Source of the DNA: Pseudolysinimonas kribbensis | GTDB taxonomy: Bacteria; Actinomycetota; Actinomycetes; Actinomycetales; Microbacteriaceae | NCBI RefSeq assembly: GCF_030161895.1 | Contig: NZ_BSVB01000001.1 | Coordinates: forward strand, 558,001 to 622,000 | Reading direction: 5' to 3' | DNA: 64,000 bases | Part shown: piece by piece, positions 1 to 7,867 of the stretch | Numbering within the stretch: the stretch's first letter is position 1 | Layout: each line of letters starts with the position of its first letter | Made by a program: the position numbers and the translations under genes | The notes under the pieces: model-generated | Database searches by the model: none | What the model was told of the DNA's origin: nothing | What the model saw: the letters and a program-made list of their open reading frames with translations, nothing else

Positions 1-354
1 CTCGACGAGGTCGCGCACCTGCACCTCGGTGAGGGTGAGCGGCACCCGCTCGGAGACGCCGTCGCGAGCGACGAAGATGCGGTCGGGTGTGTTGATCCAC
101 AGCTCCTCGACCTCGGGATCGTCGAGATACGGTGCGAGCTCGCCGAACCCGACCAGCCGCGCGAGCACCGCCCCCGTGACCCGGCTCTCGTCGTCGAGCA
201 TCGGCGCGGACCCGCCGAGCGCCTGCTCGCTGTAGCGACGCACCTCGTCGCGCACCACGTCATCCGCCCGCGCCCCCGCCGCCCCGAGGTCGAGCCCGTC
301 ACGGCGGACGCGCTCGCGCACCCGCCGCGTGATGAGGCCGACCGCGTCCGTCAC
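1..354 (-). CDS. CpaF/TadA-type secretion ATPase, N-terminal part (runs off the window)
   Basis: Only the first 118 codons are present; the gene continues beyond base 1. It starts at GTG 352-354. The visible part is a charged helical N-terminus followed by a segment with EELWIN at residues 83-88 and VARDG near 96-100, the hallmark of the N-terminal domain of CpaF/TadA ATPases that drive Flp/Tad pilus assembly or type II/IV-like secretion. The Walker motifs would lie outside the window. It diverges from the small membrane protein at 447. Seen: the N-terminal motif and frame. Inferred: pilus or secretion role; no other tad gene is visible here. Confidence 0.75.
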   Translation of the reverse strand, partial: MTDAVGLITRRVRERVRRDGLDLGAAGARADDVVRDEVRRYSEQALGGSAPMLDDESRVTGAVLARLVGFGELAPYLDDPEVEELWINTPDRIFVARDGVSERVPLTLTEVQVRDLVE

Positions 355-393
355 CGCGCCAGTCTGCGCAGCCCGATGCCGTCGTGTCGCCGA

Positions 394-402
394 TTGTCCA
401 CA
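394..402 (+). promoter_or_regulatory. Single DnaA-box-like nonamer
   Basis: The nonamer TTGTCCACA matches the actinobacterial DnaA-box consensus exactly. It sits in the divergent intergenic region between the CpaF-like gene and the small membrane protein. It is isolated, so it is not an origin; it could be a DnaA target or a chance match. Confidence 0.3.
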
Positions 403-446
403 GCGCCCTCGGCCTGCGAGGATCGGAGGGAGCTGAAGGAGGACCC

Positions 447-542
447 ATGCTGGTCGTCGTAGGAGTCATCATCATCGCCACGGCGATCGTCGGCGGGGTG
501 CTCCTGGTGGGAGCCTTCGTCGCCATGGTCCGCGGGCGCTGA
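447..542 (+). CDS. 31-residue single-pass membrane protein
   Basis: A 31-codon frame starts at ATG 447, preceded by a strong ribosome binding site (AAGGAGG at 436-442, 4 bases before ATG). The peptide is almost entirely one hydrophobic helix (about residues 2-28: V, I, A, L, G rich) and ends in MVRGR, a positive tail that would remain in the cytoplasm. No family is recognised. The unusually good ribosome binding site in front of such a short frame is the main reason to believe it is translated. It lies between the CpaF-like gene (divergent) and the converging secreted protein at 560. Confidence 0.55.
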   Translation: MLVVVGVIIIATAIVGGVLLVGAFVAMVRGR

Positions 543-559
543 TCGGGCGCCGATCTGAT

Positions 560-1162
560 CTAGTCGCGCGCGGGAGCCCGCGGGTCGAAGGAACAGGCCG
601 CGGTCGCCGTCGCCACATCGTCGGCTGCGCCGCGGAAGCCGTCCTGGAACGGCAGGAGTCCCGCCGCGTCGGCGCGGCGGAGATAGCGCGCCGGCGAGGG
701 CACCGGCCCCGGATCGACGCCGTGCGCCCGCAGACACGGCCAATAGGTCGTCACCTGGTACTCGAACAGCCGCAGCAGCGCGCTTCTCCCTGCCGCCGAA
801 TCGGCGTCGACGAACGCCGCCGGCAGCAGGCACATGTCGAAGGCGCCGAGCACGCGGTCGCGATCGAGCGGGGTGGCATCCGGCCGTCCGGGAGCCCGTG
901 TGTCGACACGCGCGCCGCTCGCCGCCGGCACGATCTCGACATCGCCCAGCAGCTCACCGTGATAGTCCTGCGCCCCGGCGCGCAGGTTGCCGAACGCGAA
1001 CGCGCCGCTGGCCTGAAGGCAGCGGTAGAGCACCGCCGGCTCGGTCGGCAGGGGCGGCGACGCCGACGACGGCGCCGGTGCCGGATGCGACGCGAGGACG
1101 ATCGCCGCGCCCGACGCGACGATCGATGCGACCACGAGGCCCCAGACGCGGCGCGCACGCAT
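560..1162 (-). CDS. Secreted or membrane-anchored protein, paralog B of a tandem pair
   Basis: 200 residues from ATG 1160-1162. Residues 5-26 form a signal anchor or signal peptide, followed by a Pro/Ser/Ala linker. The mature part carries three cysteines in settings shared with the upstream gene (YRCLQ, FDMCLL, YWPCLRAHGVDPG), and a fourth Cys near the C-terminus. No known family is recognised. The start overlaps the stop of the upstream paralog as TGATG, so the two are translationally coupled. The shared WPCLRAH-x-(V/I)DPG-x-VP motif shows gene duplication. Cysteine spacing suggests disulfides outside the membrane; this is inference. Confidence 0.6.
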   Translation of the reverse strand: MRARRVWGLVVASIVASGAAIVLASHPAPAPSSASPPLPTEPAVLYRCLQASGAFAFGNLRAGAQDYHGELLGDVEIVPAASGARVDTRAPGRPDATPLDRDRVLGAFDMCLLPAAFVDADSAAGRSALLRLFEYQVTTYWPCLRAHGVDPGPVPSPARYLRRADAAGLLPFQDGFRGAADDVATATAACSFDPRAPARD

Positions 1163-1773
1163 CACGGCCTCGACGCGTCCGGGTCCACGGCCTCCAGCGG
1201 GCACTGCGCCGCGACGCGGAGGATCTCGGGCAGCGGCCGATCGCCCTCCATCGCGGCGGCCGCGAGCGCGTCGACGGGTACGGTTCCCCGGCCGCGGCGG
1301 GCGGGGGACCTCGCCCGGGTCGATGCGATGCGCGCGCAGGCACGGCCACAGCACAGCGACGTCGTACTGATACTGCCGCATGACGTCGGCCGGGAAGCGG
1401 ATCGCCGCCGAATCCGTCGCGAACCGATAGGGCCCCAGGCACCGGTCCAGGCGTTCGAGGACCGCCGCGCGCTCGACCGGGGTCGCCTCCGCATGGCCCG
1501 CCAGGGGTGCCGCATCCGGCTGCTGCATGCCGACGGTCGGCCGGATGCGGTGGTCGCGCACGCGGACCGAGACCAGCAGGTTGCCATAGGCGGCACCGCC
1601 GCTCATGACGAAGCAGTACGAGAAGGCGACACCCTCGAGGTCGGCGGGCAGCGGGCATCGGCGCGCGCCGGTGCGGCGCGCGGAAGCGCCACGACGACGA
1701 CCCCGGCGCAGACGATCGCGGCGACGAGCGCGAGCCAGCCGAGTCGGAGCGCCCTTCCCGGTCGTCGCGTCAC
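1162..1773 (-). CDS. Secreted protein, paralog A (frame interrupted twice)
   Basis: The gene reads from GTG 1771-1773 through a signal peptide (residues about 10-31, LALVAAIVCAGVVVVALP) into a domain like that of the downstream paralog, including YGNLLVSVRVRD and WPCLRAHRIDPGEVP. Two one-base changes split it: one base seems missing at the G-run 1646-1648 and one extra at the C-run 1286-1289. With both corrected the product is about 203 residues and ends exactly at the start of the next gene (TGATG). Similarity to the paralog on both sides of each break argues that the breaks are sequencing errors. Function unknown. Confidence 0.5.
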
Positions 1774-1835
1774 CCTCTCATCCTGCGCCGTGCGCCGTCG
1801 ATCGCCCAGAGTGCACCCGCAGCTAGGGTCGGCAC

Positions 1836-3601
1836 ATGGACGACGCGCCCATGGAAGACCCTGCTGGGCACGAGCCGGCGCAGGACGAGGGCACCTCGCG
1901 TCGCGGGTTCCTGCGTGCCGCCGGCATCGGCGCAGCCGGACTCGGGGTCGGCGCAGCGGCCGGTGCGGCGGGGATGGCCGCGACCCGGAATCCCGCGAAC
2001 GCACGGTTGCGCGCACCCGTGCCCGCCATCCCGAACCGCGCGGACGGCCCCAGATTCGACCACCTCGTGGTCGTCATGTTCGAGAACCGCTCGTTCGACA
2101 ACCTGCTCGGCTACCTCTACTCCGACGACACCGTGCCGGTGCCGGCCGGTCAGCGCTTCGAGGGGGTCGCGGGCAAGGCGCTGTCGAACCGCACGGCGGA
2201 CGGCCTCGAGATCCCGGTGCACGGCTACCTCGGACCCACCGACCAGGTGATGCGCAGCCCCGACCCCGACCCGGGCGAGGAGTACCCGTTCGTCAACACG
2301 CAGCTGTTCGGCACGGTCGATCCCCCGGCGAACGCGCACCACCGCATCCCGGAGCTCGAGCCGCCGTTCAACGCCCCGCTCGATCACCGGCCCGCCACGA
2401 TGAGCGGCTTCTTGCAGGACTACGTCGACAAGTGGCGCGCCGACCATGGCGGGCGTGAGCCCGAGCCCGACCAGGTGCGCCAGGTCATGGGCTCGTTCGC
2501 CCCCGAGATGCTGCCGGTGTTCTCCACGCTCGCGCGCGAATTCGCGGTCTACGACCACTGGCACTGCGCCGTGCCGTCGCAGACCTTCCCCAACCGCTCC
2601 TTCTTCCACGCGTCGACCTCGCACGGCTTCGTCACGAACGGCTTCAACCCCGGAGCCGGCAAGTGGGTCGACGCGGAGCTCAACCACGGCGACACCGTCT
2701 TCAACCGGCTCGAGCAGGCCGGCATCCCGTGGCGGGTGTACTTCGACGAGCGCCAGCTCATCTCGCTGACAGGTCTGCTGCACGCACCGCAGCTGGAGAG
2801 GTTCTGGAAGACCAACTTCCGCACGATGGATCGCTTCTACGAGGACGTGCGGGCCGGCACCCTCCCCGCCTACAGCTTCATCGAGCCGCGCCTGCTCTAC
2901 GACCACAACGACATGCACCCGCCGGTCGGGCCCGAGACACGGGTGGATGTCGACGGCACCCTCATCGAGGGCGGCGGCATCTCCGACGTGCGGGCCGGCG
3001 ACGCGCTGCTGCACCAGATCTACACGGCGATCCGCGAGAGCTCGTCGGCGACCGGGTCGAACGCGCTGAACACGACGCTGTTCATCACGTTCGACGAGCA
3101 CGGCGGCACCTACGACCACGTGCCGCCCCCGCCGCGACACCGCCCGGGGCCCTGCCCGAGAACACCGAGATGGGATTCCGCTTCGACCGGCTCGGCGTGC
3201 GGGTGCCGGCGATCGTCGTCTCGGCCTACACGGCGCGTGGGCGCGTCATCAACGAGACCATGCACCACGGGTCGCTGGTGCGCACGCTGTGCGAGCGGTT
3301 CCGGATGACGGGGCTCACCGCCCGCGATCGGCACGCGCCGCCGATGACCAACGCGTTCACGCTCGACGCGCCCCGCGATCCGTCGACCTGGCCGACGACG
3401 TTTCCGCTGTACACGCCGCCGAACCCGGAGTCGATCGACCCGACCGCGGATGGCGACGACGACCGGCCGCTCGCGCCGCCCGGCATCGGGCTGCTCGCCC
3501 TGCTGCTGGCGAAGTACGCGCCGAACGAGCCGATCCCCCGCACCTACCGCGAGGCGTACGCGGCCGTGCACCGGCACGGCGAGGGGCTGTTCGGGCCATA
3601 A
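1836..3601 (+). CDS. Tat-exported phospholipase C-type phosphoesterase
   Basis: Residues 20-50 hold a twin-arginine signal (TSRRGFLRAAGIGAAG). The mature protein has the phosphoesterase (PF04185-type, nonhemolytic phospholipase C/acid phosphatase) signatures HLVVVMFENRSFDNLLGYL and FDEHGGTYDHVPPP, which carry metal-binding and catalytic residues. The family cleaves phosphodiesters such as phosphatidylcholine or teichoic acid outside the membrane; the substrate here is not known. The reading frame breaks at the C5 run 3126-3130: adding one C restores the conserved VPPPAATPPG segment and continues to the stop at 3599-3601, giving about 588 residues, normal for the family. Start ATG 1836 is the first start before the Tat signal. 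Confidence 0.85.
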
Positions 3602-3624
3602 CGGCGCCCTAGGCTGTCGTCACC

Positions 3625-3706
3625 GCGGGAGTGGTGAAACCGGTAGACACGCAGGATTTAGGTTCCTGTGCCTTCGGGCGTGTGGGTTCGAGTCCCACCT
3701 TCCGCA
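3625..3706 (+). tRNA. tRNA-Leu (anticodon TAG)
   Basis: An 82-base cloverleaf with acceptor stem GCGGGAG/CTTCCGC, D-loop GTGGTGAAACCGGTAGACAC, anticodon stem CAGGA/TCCTG around loop TTTAGGT (anticodon TAG, reading CUA/CUN), a long variable arm (type II tRNA) and T-arm GTGGG-TTCGAGT-CCCAC. CCA is not encoded. Confidence 0.95.
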
Positions 3707-3742
3707 CGCAGCGCCCCACCACTGCACCCGAGAGGAGCCCGC

Positions 3743-4123
3743 ATGAGCAGCCCCACCACTCCCGCCGCCGCCGGTTGGTATCCCGACGGCATGGGCGGTC
3801 AGCGCTACTGGGACGGCGCGCGGTGGACCGAGCACCACGCTCCCGCGCCGGCGCCGGTCGTCGTCGTGCGGCAGCCCTCCAACGGGTTCGCCGTGGCGGC
3901 GCTCGTGCTCGGCATCGTGGGATTCGTGCTGATGGGGATCCCGTTGTTCATCGGGTGGTTCCTCGGCGGGATCCCCGACATCCTCGCGGTCATCCTCGGC
4001 ATCGTCGGGATCGTCAAGGCGCGTGAGCTGGGCAACCGCGGCCTCGCGCTCGCGATCGTCGGACTGTGCCTCGGCGGCGTGAGTCTGCTCTCGGTGTTCC
4101 TCGGTGCCGGGTCGGTCTGGTGA
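3743..4123 (+). CDS. DUF2510 protein with membrane helices
   Basis: 126 residues from ATG 3743, with an AGAGGAG ribosome binding site at 3730-3736. The N-terminus has the DUF2510 motif (GWYPDGMGGQRYWDGARWTEH, residues about 11-31), a short tryptophan-rich module common in actinobacterial membrane proteins. A Pro/Ala linker follows, then about three hydrophobic helices (residues 48-70, 72-90 and 98-122). The helices resemble DUF4190-type small membrane domains. No enzymatic function is known. It starts 37 bases downstream of tRNA-Leu on the same strand. Confidence 0.8.
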   Translation: MSSPTTPAAAGWYPDGMGGQRYWDGARWTEHHAPAPAPVVVVRQPSNGFAVAALVLGIVGFVLMGIPLFIGWFLGGIPDILAVILGIVGIVKARELGNRGLALAIVGLCLGGVSLLSVFLGAGSVW

Positions 4124-4139
4124 CTCGGCGCTCCGCGAC

Positions 4140-4442
4140 TCAGCGCTCCGGCGCGGTGGAGCGCCGCGCCTGCGCCGTGTAGTCGTAGGTGCGCAGCAGG
4201 TGCCACGGCCCGCCGTCGACGCCCTCCCGCACATCGAAGACGAGCGCGCGCCGCTGGTCGTCGACCGCTTGGAAGCGCCAGCCGCGCCACGCCGGCAACG
4301 GATGCGTGATCGCCGGATGCCAGGTGAGCTCGAAGATGTCGTCCGCGTCGAGCGGCGTCGGGGTGTCGTTCACCCGATAGCGCCGGCCCTCCCAGACGAG
4401 GCGCACCGGCATCCCGTTCACGGTCCAGACCGTCAGCTCCAT
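4140..4442 (-). CDS. SOS-controlled small protein, DUF6504-like
   Basis: 100 residues. The start ATG 4440-4442 is chosen over the one ten codons upstream because a GAGAGGAG ribosome binding site precedes it and the upstream one would overlap the LexA box. The sequence (VRLVWEGRRYRVNDTPTP, then THPLPAWRGWRFQA and a terminal LLRTYDY) is like DUF6504 proteins, which in actinobacteria often lie beside translesion polymerase genes; the family name is from memory and not certain. A perfect LexA-type operator lies about 20 bases upstream. Inference: a DNA-damage-induced accessory factor. No polymerase gene is adjacent here. Confidence 0.6.
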   Translation of the reverse strand: MELTVWTVNGMPVRLVWEGRRYRVNDTPTPLDADDIFELTWHPAITHPLPAWRGWRFQAVDDQRRALVFDVREGVDGGPWHLLRTYDYTAQARRSTAPER

Positions 4443-4462
4443 GGCCCGCTCCTCTCGCGTAT

Positions 4463-4478
4463 TCGAACACATGTTCGA
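4463..4478. promoter_or_regulatory. LexA (SOS) box
   Basis: TCGAACACATGTTCGA is a 16-base operator with perfect TCGAAC/GTTCGA half-sites and a 4-base spacer, the actinobacterial LexA consensus. It sits in the divergent region between the DUF6504-like gene (start 4442, minus) and the DedA gene (start 4558, plus), much closer to the former. Confidence 0.85.
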
Positions 4479-4557
4479 GTGTTAACGAGGATGCAAGCCC
4501 GGCCGGCACAGTTCAAGCCCGGGCGGCGTGTCGCGCGCCCCATAGTGTGAGACCGTC

Positions 4558-5217
4558 ATGACGCAGCAGCTCGAAGATCTGCTCGGCCAGGCCGGACCGA
4601 TCCTGTTCTATGCGGCGGTCTGGGGCCTGGTGTTCGCCGGCACGGCACTCTTCGTCGGGATCGTGCTGCCGTTCCTCACCGGCGACTCGCTGCTCTTCGC
4701 GGCCGGGATCGTCGCCGGACTGCTGCCGGATCGCATCTCGATCTGGATCCTCGCCGTCGGGGTCGGTATCGCCGCGGTGCTGGGCGACCAGGTGGGATTC
4801 GTGCTCGGGCGCCACCTCGGCCGTCCGTACCTGACGCGGCGGAAGGGGCGCTGGACGCGCGTCGCCGTCGCGAAGACCGAACGGTTCTACCAGCTGTTCG
4901 GCTGGTGGTCCGTCGTGATCGGCCGGTACATCCCCTGGGGTCGGGTCTTCGTGCCGCCGGTGGCGGGCATCGGCGGGATGGCGTACTGGCGCTTCCTGAC
5001 CGCCAACGCCGTCGGAGCCGTGAGCTGGGGTGTGCTCATCACGGTGATCGGGTACTTCGCGGCGTCGACCCCCGCGGTCCGGCCGATCTCGTACGCGGTC
5101 GCCGGCGTCGTGATCCTCGCGTCGATCGTGGCCGGCATCCGGGCCTGGGTGCTCGAGCGGCGCCGCCGGGACTCCGCTGAGAGCACGCCGGAATCGCCCG
5201 AGGAGTCGGCGATCTGA
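4558..5217 (+). CDS. DedA family membrane protein
   Basis: 219 residues from ATG 4558, a normal length for the family. It has the DedA pattern: an N-terminal hydrophobic segment, the re-entrant region GIVLPFLTGDSLLFAAGIVAG with the conserved acidic residue, the amphipathic stretch FVLGRHLGRPYLTRRKG, the RYIPWGRVFVPPVAG motif with conserved arginines, and a C-terminal helix ending in a charged tail. DedA proteins are membrane scramblases/transporters linked to undecaprenyl-phosphate or phospholipid recycling; the substrate here is unknown. The gene shares its upstream region with the SOS box. A second DedA gene lies at 7091. Confidence 0.88.
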   Translation: MTQQLEDLLGQAGPILFYAAVWGLVFAGTALFVGIVLPFLTGDSLLFAAGIVAGLLPDRISIWILAVGVGIAAVLGDQVGFVLGRHLGRPYLTRRKGRWTRVAVAKTERFYQLFGWWSVVIGRYIPWGRVFVPPVAGIGGMAYWRFLTANAVGAVSWGVLITVIGYFAASTPAVRPISYAVAGVVILASIVAGIRAWVLERRRRDSAESTPESPEESAI

Positions 5218-5241
5218 GCACCGCTCTGGGACGATGGGGAC

Positions 5242-7071
5242 GTGCCGTCTGCAATCGAGGATTACGCGCTCATCGGCGACTGTCACACCGCCGCACTCGT
5301 CGGGCGTGACGGCTCCATCGACTGGCTCTGTCTTCCGCGGTTCGACTCGTCGTCGACCTTCGGAGCCCTGCTCGGCACGTCCGACCACGGCTGCTGGAGC
5401 CTGCGTCCCGTCGGCGCCGAGACCTGCACGAGCCGCGGTTATCGCGCGGGCACGTTCATCCTCGAGAGCCGGTGGGAGACGCCGACCGGCACCGTCGAGG
5501 TGATCGACCTCATGCCGATGGGGGATCGCCGACCCGACGTGATCCGGCGGGTGCGCGGCGTCTCCGGAACGGTCCGGATGCGGCAGGAGCTGCGCATCCG
5601 GTTCGGCTACGCCGACGCGCTGCCCTGGGTGCGCAAGGTCGACGAGCAGGATGAGGAGGGTCACGCGAGCCGCGCTCTCGTCGCGGTCGCCGGTCCGGAC
5701 TCGGTCGTCGTGCGCGGGCCGCGCCTCGAACCCGAGGACCACATGCACTCGGGCGAGTTCGACGTCGCCGAGGGCGAGACCGTCGACATCGTGATGACCT
5801 GGTTCCCCTCGCACCGGGAGCCGCCGCGGCCGGTCTCCGTCGACGGTCAGATCGCCGACACCGAGACCTGGTGGCGCGAGTGGCGCACCGATCCCGAGAT
5901 CGACGACCGCGACATCCCGGAGTATCACGACGCCGTCGAGCGATCGCTGCTCGTGTTGCGCGCGCTGACCGACGAGGACACCGGCGGCATCGTGGCCGCC
6001 GCGACGACGAGCCTGCCCGAGAACGTCGGCGGCGAGCGCAATTGGGACTACCGCTACGTCTGGCTGCGCGACGCATCGCTCACGCTCGACGCCCTCATGC
6101 GGCACGGCGGCTTCCGTGCGGAGGTGCATCACTGGCGCGACTGGCTGCTGCGTGCGATCGCGGGAGACCCGGGCGATCTGCAGATCGTCTACGGCATCGC
6201 GGGCGAGCGCCGCCTGGCGGAGTGGGAGGTCGGCACCCTCCCCGGCTACCGCGGCTCCACGCCCGTGCGGGTCGGCAACGCCGCCTACCTGCAATTCCAG
6301 GGCGACATCTTCGGCGAGGTCATGCTCGCACTGGATCTCGCCCGCCGGGTCGGCATCGAGGACGACCGCTTCTCCTGGGCGCTGCAGGTGGCGATCCTCG
6401 AGTACCTCGAGTCGGCTCTCGATCGGCCCGACCACGGCATCTGGGAGATGCGCGGGCCCGAGCGGATGTTCACGCAGTCGCGCGCCATGATGTGGGCCGC
6501 ATTCGATCGCGGCGTCGCGGGGGTCCGCGAGCACGGGCTGGAGGGTCCGGCCGAGAAGTGGGCCGGGCTGCGGGACCACCTGCGCAACGAGATCGAGGAG
6601 CAGGGCTTCGACAAGGACCGCAACGCGTACGTGCAGTACTACGGCAGCACCGAGGTCGACGCCTCGCTACTCACCCTCTCGGCCATCGGCTACGTCGCCG
6701 CCGACCATCCGCGCATGCTGGGCACGGTCGCCGCGATCGAGCACGACCTCATGCGCGACGGGCTGCTGCGCCGGTACCGCACCGAGGCCGACACCGACGG
6801 CGTCTCCGGAGACGAGCACCCCTTCCTCGCCTGCTCGTTCTGGCTCGTACAGCAGTACGCGGCATCCGGGCGGCTCGACGAGGCGACCGCGCTCATGGAC
6901 CGGCTGGTCGCGCTGCGCAACGACGTCGGCCTGCTCTCGGAGCAGTACGACGTGACGAGCGGCGCGCAGACCGGCAACACTCCCCAGGCCCTGTCGCACC
7001 TCGCGCTGCTCCGGTCGGCCGACGCGATCGCGACGGCGCGCACGGGGCGCCCGTCCGTGCCGGGTCTTTAG
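5242..7071 (+). CDS. GH15 glycoside hydrolase (glucoamylase/trehalase-like)
   Basis: 609 residues from GTG 5242. The N-terminus (IEDYALIGDCHTAALVGRDGSIDWLCLPRFDS) and the central RNWDYRYVWLRDASL near residues 266-280 are signatures of bacterial GH15 enzymes with an N-terminal beta-sandwich and an alpha/alpha-toroid catalytic domain. There is no signal peptide, so it acts in the cytoplasm, probably on trehalose or maltose-type alpha-glucosides; actinobacterial trehalases belong here. Length is normal. It follows the DedA gene by 24 bases and may be co-transcribed with it and with the next DedA gene. Exact substrate cannot be told from sequence alone. Confidence 0.88.
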   Translation: MPSAIEDYALIGDCHTAALVGRDGSIDWLCLPRFDSSSTFGALLGTSDHGCWSLRPVGAETCTSRGYRAGTFILESRWETPTGTVEVIDLMPMGDRRPDVIRRVRGVSGTVRMRQELRIRFGYADALPWVRKVDEQDEEGHASRALVAVAGPDSVVVRGPRLEPEDHMHSGEFDVAEGETVDIVMTWFPSHREPPRPVSVDGQIADTETWWREWRTDPEIDDRDIPEYHDAVERSLLVLRALTDEDTGGIVAAATTSLPENVGGERNWDYRYVWLRDASLTLDALMRHGGFRAEVHHWRDWLLRAIAGDPGDLQIVYGIAGERRLAEWEVGTLPGYRGSTPVRVGNAAYLQFQGDIFGEVMLALDLARRVGIEDDRFSWALQVAILEYLESALDRPDHGIWEMRGPERMFTQSRAMMWAAFDRGVAGVREHGLEGPAEKWAGLRDHLRNEIEEQGFDKDRNAYVQYYGSTEVDASLLTLSAIGYVAADHPRMLGTVAAIEHDLMRDGLLRRYRTEADTDGVSGDEHPFLACSFWLVQQYAASGRLDEATALMDRLVALRNDVGLLSEQYDVTSGAQTGNTPQALSHLALLRSADAIATARTGRPSVPGL

Positions 7072-7090
7072 CGAGCTCCCAGGGACTACT

Positions 7091-7867
7091 GTGGGCGGAA
7101 TGCTCTCGACCGTCGCGCACCTGCCCTCGGCCCTGATCCCGTGGCTCGATCCGAGCCATCTGCTCACGACGGTCGGCCCGTGGGCGCTGGTCATCGTCTG
7201 CGGGTTCGTGTTCGCCGAGACCGGCCTGCTGGTCGGGTTCATCCTCCCGGGCGACACCCTGCTCGTGATCTCGGGCGTGCTGAGCTTTCCGGGCGCCCAC
7301 AAGGTCATGCCGTTCAACATCGCGATCGTGGCGCTGCTCATCGTCGTCGCGGCGTTCCTCGGCGGCGAACTCGGCTATCTCATCGGGCGCAAGGCGGGCC
7401 CGCCCATCTTCGAGCGCAAGGAGAGCGGTCTCTTCAGCCGCAAGAACGTCGAACGCACCAACGCGTTCTTCGAGCGCTTCGGCGGGGTCGCGGTGATCGT
7501 CGCCCGGTTCGTGCCGATCGTGCGCACCTTCGCGCCGGTCGCCGCGGGCGTCGGCCACATGCCGTGGCGGCGCTACTCGCTCTACAACGCGATCGGGGCG
7601 GTGCTCTGGGGCGCAGGGCTGACGGTGCTCGGGTATCTGCTGAACTACATCCCGCCGCTGCGCGACTTCGTCACCAACTACATCGACGTGATCCTGGTCT
7701 GCGCCGCGCTGATCGCGATCGTGCCGACGACGTACCACGCCATCCGGTCGGGGATCGCCGCCCGCCGCGCCCGCCGCGCCGGCGTCAAGCCCCTCGACGA
7801 GACGCAGGCGAGGCTCGACGCGTCGGTGTGGGAGCGGCGTCGTCGCGACGAGGCCGGCCCCCGCTAA
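7091..7867 (+). CDS. DedA family membrane protein, second copy
   Basis: 258 residues. GTG 7091 is chosen because AGGGA at 7081-7085 gives a plausible ribosome binding site; ATG 7100 is the alternative. Family features: ETGLLVGFILPGDTLLVISG with the conserved Glu and Asp, FLGGELGYLIGRKAGP, FFERFGGVAVIVARFVPIVRTFAPVAAG with conserved arginines, and a terminal transmembrane helix before a basic tail. It differs from the copy at 4558 and is closer to the YngC/YohD-type branch in its ILPGDTLL motif. Likely a lipid-carrier flippase or scramblase. Its stop overlaps the converging transporter gene by 4 bases. Confidence 0.88.
   Translation: MGGMLSTVAHLPSALIPWLDPSHLLTTVGPWALVIVCGFVFAETGLLVGFILPGDTLLVISGVLSFPGAHKVMPFNIAIVALLIVVAAFLGGELGYLIGRKAGPPIFERKESGLFSRKNVERTNAFFERFGGVAVIVARFVPIVRTFAPVAAGVGHMPWRRYSLYNAIGAVLWGAGLTVLGYLLNYIPPLRDFVTNYIDVILVCAALIAIVPTTYHAIRSGIAARRARRAGVKPLDETQARLDASVWERRRRDEAGPR

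Noticed and set aside
394..402. Replication origin suggested by a DnaA box
   Set aside because: A single box, no AT-rich unwinding region, no dnaA or dnaN gene.
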